Positions 38,323-46,419 of a stretch of DNA of 64,000 bases are shown here, piece after piece. Made by a program: the position numbers and the translations under genes. Source of the DNA: Roseobacter litoralis Och 149 (GTDB lineage: Bacteria > Pseudomonadota > Alphaproteobacteria > Rhodobacterales > Rhodobacteraceae); contig NC_015730.1 in NCBI RefSeq assembly GCF_000154785.2, positions 3,224,001-3,288,000 of the forward strand. Reading direction: 5' to 3'. Under the pieces are notes generated by a model, which was given only the letters and a program-made list of their open reading frames with translations, made no database searches and was not told where the DNA came from. Within the stretch, counting starts at the first letter, position 1; every line of letters begins with the position of its first letter.

Positions 38323-38342
38323 TTTTTTGTTGGTATACAAAC
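38323..38342. promoter_or_regulatory. regional operator copy upstream of the TAXI-nadC operon (reverse orientation)
   Basis: Plus-strand TTTTTTGTTGGTATACAAAC; the reverse complement begins GTTTGTATACCAACAA and matches the consensus TTTGTATACNAACAA exactly. It lies 25 bases upstream of the TTG start. It links this operon to the hydroxylase and enamidase transcription units. Confidence 0.7.
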
Positions 38343-38487
38343 GAGACATCAGGTGCTGGGTTGAGTCAAGGACATTTTAGGGACGCCAAAATACCAAAAA
38401 TCGGCGATCCCTCTTGGCAAGATGCCCTTTGCCGACGAGACTTCGGATCTCAGAACGGCGAAAAAAAGCGGGAGCGAGCAGGAAAAA

Positions 38488-39318
38488 ATGTCTGAAACCA
38501 GACCGCTGACAACAATACGTTCTTGGAGCGAACTTCAGGATATGCTGTTCGAAGATTCCTGGAACGAAAAGATCAAAAGGCACCGGTCCAAACATGTGTT
38601 CCGTGGGCATGGGCGCGCGGATTTCGAACTGGCCTCCGGTTTGGCGCGTCTGGGCGAGCGGTCCAATGAGCTGGAAAAACACCTGCTGCGGAATTTTCGC
38701 AAATATGCAGATTCGAGCACACGGCAGGTCGACAGCATTCCCGATAGTTTCGCGCCCAGTAACTTCTGGCACTGGATGGCCCTTGCGCAGCATCACGGCT
38801 TGCCGACCCGCCTTTTGGACTGGACGTATTCCCCCTTGGTCGCGATGCATTTCGCCTGTTGCGAGCAATCCAACATGGATGTGGATGGTGCCATCTGGAA
38901 AGTTGATTTTGACCGCACTCATGAACTGCTTCCCCAACCGCTGCGCGACATTCTGGCGGAACAGGGCGCACATGTTTTTACGGATGAAATGCTTTCGTCA
39001 AAATTGCCGGGCCTTGATCAACTCCGGGCAAGTTCCATCGACTCAAAGGCGGAGATATTGTTTTTCGAACCGCCCTCGCTGAGCGCGCGTATTGTGAACC
39101 AGTTTGCCTGCTTCTCAGTCCAGATCGGGCGCTGCCAGCCGATGACCGATTGGCTGTTGCGCCACCCCGAACTCACCGCCAAGATCATCATCCCCGCTGA
39201 ACTCAAGTGGGAGATCAGAGACAAGCTGGATCAATCCAATGTGTCCGAACGGGTTTTGTTTCCGGGTCTCGATGGTTTGTGCAGCTGGTTGTCCCGGCAA
39301 TACACGACCCCTAACTAA
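38488..39318 (+). CDS. FRG domain-containing protein
   Basis: 276 aa from the ATG at 38488 (AGGA close upstream; an in-frame ATG at 38422 is possible). FRG domain hallmarks are FRGHGRADFEL (38-48) and QHHGLPTRLLDWTYSPLVAMHFA (101-123). No signal or membrane segment. FRG-domain proteins are poorly characterised; some lie in accessory or defence regions. It stands alone between the nicotinate and sox islands, divergent from the TAXI gene, and looks like single-gene cargo. Confidence 0.82.
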   Translation: MSETRPLTTIRSWSELQDMLFEDSWNEKIKRHRSKHVFRGHGRADFELASGLARLGERSNELEKHLLRNFRKYADSSTRQVDSIPDSFAPSNFWHWMALAQHHGLPTRLLDWTYSPLVAMHFACCEQSNMDVDGAIWKVDFDRTHELLPQPLRDILAEQGAHVFTDEMLSSKLPGLDQLRASSIDSKAEILFFEPPSLSARIVNQFACFSVQIGRCQPMTDWLLRHPELTAKIIIPAELKWEIRDKLDQSNVSERVLFPGLDGLCSWLSRQYTTPN

Positions 39319-39773
39319 AGAACGTAGCGCAAGCGATTAGGTCTGCACAAAAACATGGGTCAGTATTCCCTTTTTTCCGGCTCATCGCACATTCTACGCC
39401 CAGATCAGGGGTATGATGCAGGTGACGTAAATCTTGCGCTTACCAGATACTTAGTCTCGATATACCTTTTGGCCGCAACATCAGGACGCACAATGAAATT
39501 GACCCGTTACTCCAAGCATGTGCCGCGCGCGCCTCAGTTGGCCGCGATCAAACCTTCGGGCTTGGTGCCCGTTGAGAATGTGGTAAAATCCACTTTGTAT
39601 CGCGCCCGTAGATTATGAAAGTCGTGCGAGAACCGGGCAAGGCGGACTATCTGAAAGCGGTGGGGGGTGGCGGTGCTGGATGATCTGACGATTGCCGATG
39701 TTTCCGCAAAACGGAGCCAGTTGATGGATCGGATTGCACCACTGGAATTTCCTGACGTTGAAAAGGCTGCACC
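39319..39773. other. 455-base stretch with no convincing full gene
   Basis: Between the FRG gene and the Crp/Fnr gene. Short open frames exist: one from an ATG at 39355 to 39618 without a good ribosome-binding site, and one at 39667-39777 listed separately. No family similarity was recognised. No insertion-sequence ends or terminator with a T run are visible. Confidence 0.45.
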
Positions 39774-39777
39774 ATGA
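39667..39777 (+). CDS. possible 36-aa ORF coupled to the downstream regulator
   Basis: Starts at GTG 39667 and ends in an ATGA overlap with the Crp/Fnr gene. The peptide contains LDDLTIADVSAKRSQLMDRI and is amphipathic rather than random-looking. A second frame just upstream (ATG 39615, about 22 codons) could be the 5' part of the same frame-shifted gene. It may be a leader peptide, a gene remnant or chance. Confidence 0.3.
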   Translation: MAVLDDLTIADVSAKRSQLMDRIAPLEFPDVEKAAP

Positions 39778-40445
39778 CCGAATTACAGGATTGGATCGAA
39801 CGGTTTCCCGGCTTGTCGCGGCTCGAGCCTGCAATCAAGAAACTCATCATGACGCGCAGCAAGATCGTGCAAGCGCCAAAGGGCGCGACACTATTCGGGC
39901 CGGATAAGTCACCTGAAAACATGTTGTTTTTGCTGGATGGCACCGTGCGCGTGCAGCAGGTTTCGGAGTCCGGCCACGAAATTGTGCTCTACCGGATTGA
40001 AGCCGGGCAAAGCTGTGTGCTGACCACGGCTTGCCTGCTGGCCTATGATGATTATGCCGCCGCCGGTATTGCGGAGACGCCGGTGCGGGCCGCAGCCATA
40101 CCGCGGGATTTGTTCGACGATCTGGTCTCTCAGTCCAAGTCGTTTCGTGATTTTGTTTTCGCGGCGTTTTCAAAACGCATCACCGATCTGTTTCTGATGA
40201 TTGAGGAGGTCGCGTTCCAAAAGATGGATGTGCGTCTGGCCGACAGGCTGGTCAAACTCGCCAATACTGAAGGCGTGGTCACGACCACGCACCAGAAACT
40301 CTCGGTCGAACTGGGCACAGCCCGCGAAGTCGTCTCGAGACAGTTGCAGGAGTTCCAGCGGCGCGGCTGGGTCGCGCAAGCGCGGGGCCGCGTCAACCTG
40401 CTGGAGCCCGCAAAACTGGAGCAACTGGCACATCGCCACATCTGA
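39774..40445 (+). CDS. Crp/Fnr family regulator with cysteine pair, sulfur-cluster associated (C)
   Basis: 223 aa. The N-terminal cNMP-like domain has two cysteines in GQSCVLTTACLLA (Cys81, Cys87) in the effector region; the C-terminal winged helix has HQKLSVELGTAREVVSRQLQEF (~178-199). AAAAGG precedes the ATG. It lies directly upstream of the SoxG/SoxH-like genes and faces the sox cluster. The cysteine pair could sense reactive sulfur or redox state, but that is inference. It lacks the N-terminal Fnr cysteine cluster. Confidence 0.86.
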   Translation: MTELQDWIERFPGLSRLEPAIKKLIMTRSKIVQAPKGATLFGPDKSPENMLFLLDGTVRVQQVSESGHEIVLYRIEAGQSCVLTTACLLAYDDYAAAGIAETPVRAAAIPRDLFDDLVSQSKSFRDFVFAAFSKRITDLFLMIEEVAFQKMDVRLADRLVKLANTEGVVTTTHQKLSVELGTAREVVSRQLQEFQRRGWVAQARGRVNLLEPAKLEQLAHRHI

Positions 40446-40598
40446 AAAACCAGAGCCACGCAGGCGATTTCAATGCCCTGCTTTACCAACTGCCACCAGA
40501 CCAACCTTCTTAGGGTTAAAACGGGGGCGGTTCGAAAATAGGTACGGCCCGGGCTGCGATAGACAATAAGGCTTGCTTCACACCCTACAATCAATCAC

Positions 40599-40614
40599 AT
40601 TCATATAATAGAAT
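40599..40614. promoter_or_regulatory. SoxR-type operator ATTC-N8-GAAT
   Basis: ATTCATATAATAGAAT fits ATTC-N8-GAAT, the form bound by sulfide/persulfide-sensing ArsR proteins such as SqrR/BigR. It lies 16 bases before the start of the SoxG-like gene at 40630. The local SoxR is the obvious candidate repressor. Confidence 0.65.
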
Positions 40615-40629
40615 TGGTAGGGGCAAAAT

Positions 40630-41547
40630 ATGCTTGGCAGACGAAGGTTTTTGAAACAGAGCGCGGGAATGACGGCGACCGCGATGCTTGGCCTGCAAGC
40701 AACAAGAGCCCATGCGCAAGTGATGGTCGGCAGCACGAGACTTGATGTCGTCAGCGACGGCTCGTTGACATTGCCGGGCAGCTTTATTTTCGATCCGATG
40801 CCGAAAAACGAACTTCTGCCTATACTCGCGCGCTACGGTCAATCGCCCGACACGCTGACGCCGCCCTGCAACGTCACATTGATGCGACAGGGCGACCGGA
40901 CAATCCTGTTCGACGTGGGGTCTGGTCCCGGGTTCTCCCCGAACACGGGCGTTATTCTGAACTCTCTTGACGCCCTCGGCGTGGCCCCGGAGGACATAAC
41001 CGATGTCGTTTTCACTCATGCCCATCCCGACCACTTGTGGGGGTTGTTGGATGATTTCGACGATCCGCTTTTTGCCAATGCCAGCTACATGATCGGCAAA
41101 GCGGAATGGGAGTATTGGATGAACCCCAATACCGTGGATGACATCGGCGAGGCGCGCGCCTCTTTTGCCGTGGGTGCAAGGCGGCGTCTTGAGATGATCG
41201 AAGACCAGATCAGCTTTTTCAACGACGGCGATGAAATCATCGGCGGTGTCGCCGCGCGGGCCACCTTTGGGCACACACCGGGTCACATGGCCTTTGAGGT
41301 GCGGGACGGCAGTGAAGCGGTGATGATCCTCGGCGATTCCATCGGGAACGATCATATCGCCTTTGCACGACCGCAGTGGCATTCCGGGTCTGATCAGGAC
41401 CCCGAAACTGCAGCCGCAACGCGTGTTTCGCTGATGGATCAACTAACACTGGAAAAGACCCGCGTGATCGGTTTTCACCTGACTGGCAACGGCGTGGGCC
41501 ATGTAGAGAAAGGCACGGACGGGTATACGTTTGTGAACGAGGGATGA
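40630..41547 (+). CDS. MBL-fold metallohydrolase, SoxG-like, Tat-exported
   Basis: 305 aa. Twin-arginine signal GRRRFLK (3-9), then a hydrophobic segment. Canonical metallo-beta-lactamase motif HAHPDH (His130, His132, Asp134, His135) and later GHTPGH, LGDS. Periplasmic. The size and the position before a second MBL-type protein near sox genes match SoxG of Paracoccus, whose reaction is unclear; handling of sulfane sulfur or thiol derivatives is possible. It overlaps the next gene region. Confidence 0.82.
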   Translation: MLGRRRFLKQSAGMTATAMLGLQATRAHAQVMVGSTRLDVVSDGSLTLPGSFIFDPMPKNELLPILARYGQSPDTLTPPCNVTLMRQGDRTILFDVGSGPGFSPNTGVILNSLDALGVAPEDITDVVFTHAHPDHLWGLLDDFDDPLFANASYMIGKAEWEYWMNPNTVDDIGEARASFAVGARRRLEMIEDQISFFNDGDEIIGGVAARATFGHTPGHMAFEVRDGSEAVMILGDSIGNDHIAFARPQWHSGSDQDPETAAATRVSLMDQLTLEKTRVIGFHLTGNGVGHVEKGTDGYTFVNEG

Positions 41548-41549
41548 GC

Positions 41550-42494
41550 ATGAAACACGCAATCCTCGCACTCGCTTTACTGTGTAGCCCGGTGATGGCC
41601 AGCGAAGACATCCCCGATCAATACCCCGCCTCGATGCTCTATGCCAAACCGGTCGAGGTCATTCCGCATGTGTTTTCGGCGATCGGTGCGACCGCCCCGC
41701 CCACGTACGAAAACGCAGGCCATAACAACAACCTCAGCTTTATTGTCACCGGGGACGGCGTGGTGGTGATCAACGCAGGCGCCTCATATCTGCTGGCCGA
41801 GGCCCTTCATGCCGAGATCAAAGCCGTGACGGATCAACCCGTCAAACTGGTGTTCAACGAAAACGGTCAGGGCCACGCGATGCTGGGCAATTCGTATTGG
41901 GCCGACCTTGGCGTCGATATCGTGGCCCATGTGGACGCGGCCGCAGCCTTTGAGGAGAATGGCGATGCCTCTTTGCAAGCCGCCATTGCGCGGGTCAAGG
42001 AACGGGCGGACAAAACCCGGCTTGCCGCCCCGTCGATCACTTTTGAGGACAATTACACCGTTGAGATGGGCGGCATGCAGATCGAGGCACGCTACCTTGG
42101 TCCCGCGCACAGCCCCGGCGATATCATCGTATGGCTGCCGCAGCAAAGCATGGTCATTTCTGGCGACATGGCCTTTCACGAACGCATGCTGCCGATCTTT
42201 GAAGATACAATGACCGCAGAGTGGATTGAGACATGGGAAACTGAATTCGAACCCCTCGCGGCGACTTATGTCATTCCCGGTCACGGCCATCCGACGAATA
42301 TGGATCAGGTGCGCCGCTATACCCTCGATTACCTCGTGTATCTACGCGGGCAGGTCGGTGAGCTTCTGGAGGAAGGCGGCGGGCTTGCCGAAGCCTATTA
42401 TGTTGATCAGTCGCCCTATGCGCATCTGGACACATTCGAGGAATTGGCAACCAAGAACGCAGGTCGCGTCTTTGAGCAGATGGAGTTCGAATAG
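41550..42494 (+). CDS. MBL-fold protein, SoxH-like, with altered metal motif
   Basis: 314 aa from the ATG at 41550, which has AGGG six bases upstream; an ATG at 41544 overlaps the previous stop. Sec signal MKHAILALALLCSPVMA. The usual HxHxDH motif is replaced by NENGQGH (103-109), while later ligands in GPAHSPGD, SGDMAFH and PGHGHP remain. It resembles SoxH / quinoprotein relay system metallohydrolases of sulfur clusters. It may bind one metal or be non-hydrolytic. Probably co-transcribed with the SoxG-like gene. Confidence 0.82.
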   Translation: MKHAILALALLCSPVMASEDIPDQYPASMLYAKPVEVIPHVFSAIGATAPPTYENAGHNNNLSFIVTGDGVVVINAGASYLLAEALHAEIKAVTDQPVKLVFNENGQGHAMLGNSYWADLGVDIVAHVDAAAAFEENGDASLQAAIARVKERADKTRLAAPSITFEDNYTVEMGGMQIEARYLGPAHSPGDIIVWLPQQSMVISGDMAFHERMLPIFEDTMTAEWIETWETEFEPLAATYVIPGHGHPTNMDQVRRYTLDYLVYLRGQVGELLEEGGGLAEAYYVDQSPYAHLDTFEELATKNAGRVFEQMEFE

Positions 42495-42502
42495 GGGTTT
42501 AC

Positions 42503-42520
42503 AGCGTCTGACGAAATACC
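42503..42520. repeat. 18-bp dispersed inverted repeat, copy 2
   Basis: AGCGTCTGACGAAATACC is the exact reverse complement of 4588-4605. Both copies start within about ten bases of a stop codon. A small hairpin (GAAACC-TTT-GGTTTC, about 42548-42562) follows here, but there is no T run. Confidence 0.5.
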
Positions 42521-42600
42521 AGAAAATCGCATATCACCCGCCGCGTTGAAACCTTTGGTTTCAGGCAGCAGTGGATGATTCAGGTTTTTCGCATGACGCT

Positions 42601-43668
42601 TTAAGCCAGTGTTGCCCTGCGGTCGTGAACCCGGGTCAGGATGACATGGGTCACCATCGCGCCCAGCCACATGCAAAACAGCGCAACCCATGCGGTCAAT
42701 GCAAAGATCGACCCGCCGGACATGCCCGCCCCCACCGCACAACCGCCCGCCAGCATGCTGCCGAACCCCATGAAAACAGCGCCCACAAGGTAACGTTCCA
42801 TCGGGGTGTCCGCACCGAAGCGTTCCAATGCGGCCTCGCGGGTCAGCAAGGCCATGGCCCCCGCGCCAATGAATACCCCCGGCACCAAGCCGACCCCGAA
42901 CCCAAGCGGCAAATCCGAACTGTTCACCAGCCCCATCAGCGTATCCGCCGAAGGCCCGGTAAAGGTCACGGAGGCAATCGGCACGATCTCGAAAGAAACC
43001 TCTGCCACGGCATAGGTCAGCATCCAGCCAAGCCCCACAGCCGCCCCCACGCCAGCGGCAGCGAAAGCGTGGGTCCCTTTGACCGCGCGCTGCTGTGCCA
43101 GCACGACAGCCAGACAAAGCCCGATGCCTGCCAGCACGCTTAACAACACGGGCGTCAAACCGAAATAGGACATGATATTGCGCCCCTGCCCCCCTTCAAT
43201 CAGCCAGAGACCGGAGAGGTCTTCGCGCAATGGAGAGAGCACACCGCGCAAGGACGCCTGAGCCACTAAGGTCAGGACAAGGCCGGTGATCAGCGCCCGG
43301 AGGTTTCCCGTGGCCGACAGCACCAGCAAACGGCTCGCGCAGCCGCGCGCAAGGATCATACCTGCCCCGAACATCAGCCCGCCGATGATCGCCCCCGACA
43401 TGCTGCCAGTGGCAGATAACTGTCGGCTGGCAGAGACATCCAAAATGTCCAGTGCAATCGCGCCCTGTACGAAAAGGACCGCCGCGCAAAACGCGATAAG
43501 CCATATTGCCAGACGTGGCCCAAAGGACGCGTTCGAGACCTCGACCGTCGCCGCCCGCAGGCAGAAACGGGAATGCTGCGCCATAGCGCCAAACAGCAGG
43601 CCCGTTAACGCGCCCGCCCCGGCAAGAACGGCACCCTCGCCGAATTGATCCAGCAGTGCTTCAATCAT
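42601..43668 (-). CDS. YeeE/YedE family transporter (thiosulfate/sulfur transport), copy 1
   Basis: 355 aa with about nine to ten helices. Family cysteines are present in SRFCLRAAT (~34), ARGCASRL (~109) and GGCAVGAGMSGGS (~313). YeeE/TsuA proteins carry thiosulfate across the cytoplasmic membrane by cysteine relays. It lies downstream of the DUF302 gene at the end of the minus-strand sox region, 223 bases away, so it may have its own promoter. Confidence 0.9.
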   Translation of the reverse strand: MIEALLDQFGEGAVLAGAGALTGLLFGAMAQHSRFCLRAATVEVSNASFGPRLAIWLIAFCAAVLFVQGAIALDILDVSASRQLSATGSMSGAIIGGLMFGAGMILARGCASRLLVLSATGNLRALITGLVLTLVAQASLRGVLSPLREDLSGLWLIEGGQGRNIMSYFGLTPVLLSVLAGIGLCLAVVLAQQRAVKGTHAFAAAGVGAAVGLGWMLTYAVAEVSFEIVPIASVTFTGPSADTLMGLVNSSDLPLGFGVGLVPGVFIGAGAMALLTREAALERFGADTPMERYLVGAVFMGFGSMLAGGCAVGAGMSGGSIFALTAWVALFCMWLGAMVTHVILTRVHDRRATLA

Positions 43669-43891
43669 CGCAGCATCCTCACATTGGCCACCGTTAACAC
43701 CGCCAACGTCTCAAGCGCCCTGATGCAGATCAACGACGCTTGCGCCGCCCAGGATTTGGGCTGTCTTGCCGGTTATGCAAATCTGCCCGTTCGTTTGCAC
43801 CCGATAAGTAACCATGGGGCAACCGGAAAGATTCCGCGCTTCCCCTGACGTAAACACCACAGCGATCTAGCGCGGATTTGCGCCCAGACGC

Positions 43892-44332
43892 TCAGTCCAA
43901 TCCGACCGCCTCACGCGCGATGTCATCCAGCAGGGATTGCACGTCCTGCATGGGACCGTCGGGATAGGTCCGGTATCCCACCATCACCTCGCCTGCGCGT
44001 TCGGCAACAAAGATGCCATAGGGACACTGCGCGATGTTCATCGGGTCCGCTTCCATCATCTTGCGCGACACCACGGCGGAACAGAACACATAGATATCCG
44101 CCGCTTCAAACAGCTTTACGTCACTGCCGACATCGCCTGCCGTCCGGTTGAGCATCTCGCCCGTGTGGCTGACATAATCAATCACCAGCCCTTCGCCGAT
44201 GATCGCGTTTTCCACGCTGAATGCAGCATCGTCAAAACTGCCGTCAAACGGGTAAACCACAGAGGTATCCTGCGCCTGTGCTGCCCCAAAAGTGGCCAAG
44301 CAGGCCAGCCCCGCCCAAAAGAATGTTCGCAT
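43892..44332 (-). CDS. DUF302 family periplasmic protein
   Basis: 146 aa from the ATG at 44332. Sec signal MRTFFWAGLACLATFGAAQA. The DUF302 domain includes FCSAVVSRKMMEADPMNIAQCPYGI with two cysteines. Function unknown; DUF302 proteins occur in sulfur-oxidation clusters. It follows soxF after an 81-base gap on the same strand, so it is probably part of the sox transcript. Confidence 0.82.
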   Translation of the reverse strand: MRTFFWAGLACLATFGAAQAQDTSVVYPFDGSFDDAAFSVENAIIGEGLVIDYVSHTGEMLNRTAGDVGSDVKLFEAADIYVFCSAVVSRKMMEADPMNIAQCPYGIFVAERAGEVMVGYRTYPDGPMQDVQSLLDDIAREAVGLD

Positions 44333-44413
44333 ATCCGTCCCCTTCCATGGTGAAAATTGATCGATATGGTCAAAGAGAGCTTTGCGCGTGATCAAAGCCC
44401 TCTCTGTTTCAGT

Positions 44414-45682
44414 CTAGGCTCCGAACATGTCGGCGGTGATGCCGGTATACCACCCTTCGGATTCCTCATAGGTCGTCTTGCGCAATTCTGCGGTCTCACC
44501 CGTCGCCGAGATGAAACCGTCAACCTTGGCGATCTTTTCCTCGGTTGCCTCATAGGTCGCGCCGACTTTGACGCCGTTGTTGGTGTCGATCAGCGACCAG
44601 CAGGTGTTGGAGAACTTGGCCGGGAAGACTTTGGATCCCGTCAGCGCACCGCGCACCGCATTAGCGCATACCTTTGCCTGCGAGTTGGCCGAATAGCCCG
44701 ACTTTGGCATATCCCCCTGCTGCGCGGCATCGCCCAGAACATGGATATCCGCATCCGCCTTTGACGACATGTCGGCCGCATTCACGGGCGCCCAGTTTCC
44801 GTCTGTCACACCGGCAAGCTCGGCAATATGACCTGCCTTCATGGCGGGGATGACATTGCAGACGTCCACATTTGTCACTTCACCGTCGATCGACAAGGTC
44901 ATGGCGTCCGCGTCAACTGCTACGTTGCCACCGCCAAAATCGTCACCGATCCAGTCGATCATGCCATCATAGTGATCCGCCCAGCCTTCCTCAAACAGCG
45001 CCTGTTTTGAGAACTTGGCTTTCGGGTCAGCAATAATGATCTTGGCCGTTGGATTGTTCGCCTTGAGGTAATGCGCCACCATCGACACCCGCTCATAAGG
45101 ACCGGGGGGGCAGCGGTAGGGGTTTGGCGGCGCGACCATCGCAAAGGTCCCGCCCTGCGGCATCGCCATCAGTTGCGCCTTGAGCAATTCCGTCTGTGAT
45201 CCCCCCTTGAACGCATGCGGCATCGCATTTTGCGCAGAGAGGTCCCATCCCTCAACCGCGCCGTCGACAAAATCAATGCCGGGCGACAGGATCAGCTTGT
45301 CGTAGGGAACCGATCCGCCCCCCGCCAGCGCAACCGTCTTGGAATCGCGATCAACGCCCGTGGCCCAATCATGCACAACATTCACACCACTGGCAGCAAG
45401 GCCACCATAGGAATGACCGAGTTGCCCCATCTCTTTGAACCCGCCGATATAGAGGTTCGAAAAGAAGCAGGTGTAATACTGGCGTGTCGGCTCGATCAAG
45501 GTGACCCCGACCTCACCCTTGCTGTCCTTGGCGATATAGCGCGCAGCGGTCGCACCGCCTGCGCCCCCACCGACAACAACCACCTGTGGTTTACCGTGGC
45601 CAGCCGCAAAAACAGTGGGCGCTGCTAGGGTTCCCATTGCGGCGGCACCCGTGCCCAGAAAGGCGCGTCTTTTTAGTGTCAT
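44414..45682 (-). CDS. soxF: SoxF, sulfide dehydrogenase flavoprotein subunit (FccB-like)
   Basis: 422 aa. Tat signal KRRAFLG (4-10), FAD motif VVVGGGAGGATAA (36-48). Cys72 in YYTCFFSN matches the cysteine that holds FAD covalently in flavocytochrome c. Cys191 (PYRCPPGP) and Cys361 (SNTCWSLID) match the redox disulfide. It oxidises sulfide in the periplasm and passes electrons to the diheme cytochrome SoxE encoded just upstream. All key cysteines are present. Confidence 0.93.
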   Translation of the reverse strand: MTLKRRAFLGTGAAAMGTLAAPTVFAAGHGKPQVVVVGGGAGGATAARYIAKDSKGEVGVTLIEPTRQYYTCFFSNLYIGGFKEMGQLGHSYGGLAASGVNVVHDWATGVDRDSKTVALAGGGSVPYDKLILSPGIDFVDGAVEGWDLSAQNAMPHAFKGGSQTELLKAQLMAMPQGGTFAMVAPPNPYRCPPGPYERVSMVAHYLKANNPTAKIIIADPKAKFSKQALFEEGWADHYDGMIDWIGDDFGGGNVAVDADAMTLSIDGEVTNVDVCNVIPAMKAGHIAELAGVTDGNWAPVNAADMSSKADADIHVLGDAAQQGDMPKSGYSANSQAKVCANAVRGALTGSKVFPAKFSNTCWSLIDTNNGVKVGATYEATEEKIAKVDGFISATGETAELRKTTYEESEGWYTGITADMFGA

Positions 45683-45710
45683 CGTTCTCTCCTCCCAGAG
45701 TTTGGCCCCG

Positions 45711-46415
45711 TTATTCGAGGTCCTGAAAATATGCGGCCAGCGCCGCTATCTCATCATTTGACAACCGCCCCGCCATCATCTGCATGACGGGATGGGGTCT
45801 GAGCTTGCGTTTGTAGGCGTGCATGGCCACAACGAAATCCTCCGTCGGCCATTGCGTAATTCCAGGAATACCATCGTTTGCGCCACTTGTCTGGTGGCAG
45901 GTCTTGCACTCACTCGCGAGGTATTCGCCGTATTCAGGATCCCCCTGAATGGCGAGGATCACCGGATCCAGATCATGATCGGTGCCCGTCGCGGTCGGCT
46001 CGGCTTCGGGAATGTTGCCCGGATCATCGGAGTAACGGCGCAGATACGCCATCAGGTCGGAACGCTCTTGTTCGTTTTTGATGCCCCTGAAACTCATCCG
46101 TGTTTTGGAGACCAAGGCGCGCGGGTTCTCGATATAGGCATCAAGGGTTTGCGCCGTCCAGATCAGGCCGTCATTGCCCATGCGGATCATGTTTTTGGAG
46201 TATTTCACCCCCTCCACACGCCCTGCCGTGCGGCCAAACACCCCGTTCAACTGGGGGCCGATGCCATTTTCGGCGCCCTCCCCCACCTTGTGGCAGGATG
46301 CGCATTGACGGAACACCTCCCGGCCCTTGTCCGCGTCGCCCAAACCAGTGGCCATCGCGCCCCCCGCTGCCAAAGCAAGGGCAAGACCGGCCAAAGACGA
46401 AAGGAACACGCGCAT
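45711..46415 (-). CDS. soxE: SoxE, diheme cytochrome c
   Basis: 234 aa from the ATG at 46415. Sec signal to about residue 22. Two heme c motifs, CASCH (38-42) and CKTCH (170-174). The first half resembles the C-terminal cytochrome of SoxD (NGIGPQLNGVFGRTAG). Partner of SoxF, equivalent to the cytochrome subunit of flavocytochrome c sulfide dehydrogenase. It starts four bases after the end of soxD. Confidence 0.9.
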   Translation of the reverse strand: MRVFLSSLAGLALALAAGGAMATGLGDADKGREVFRQCASCHKVGEGAENGIGPQLNGVFGRTAGRVEGVKYSKNMIRMGNDGLIWTAQTLDAYIENPRALVSKTRMSFRGIKNEQERSDLMAYLRRYSDDPGNIPEAEPTATGTDHDLDPVILAIQGDPEYGEYLASECKTCHQTSGANDGIPGITQWPTEDFVVAMHAYKRKLRPHPVMQMMAGRLSNDEIAALAAYFQDLE

Positions 46416-46419
46416 CGCC

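Noticed and set aside
39355..39618. 87-codon open frame after the FRG gene
   Set aside because: No ribosome-binding site, no recognisable family, and composition unlike the neighbouring genes; treated as non-coding.
42547..42563. Hairpin GAAACC-TTT-GGTTTC as a terminator
   Set aside because: Short stem and no T run on either strand.
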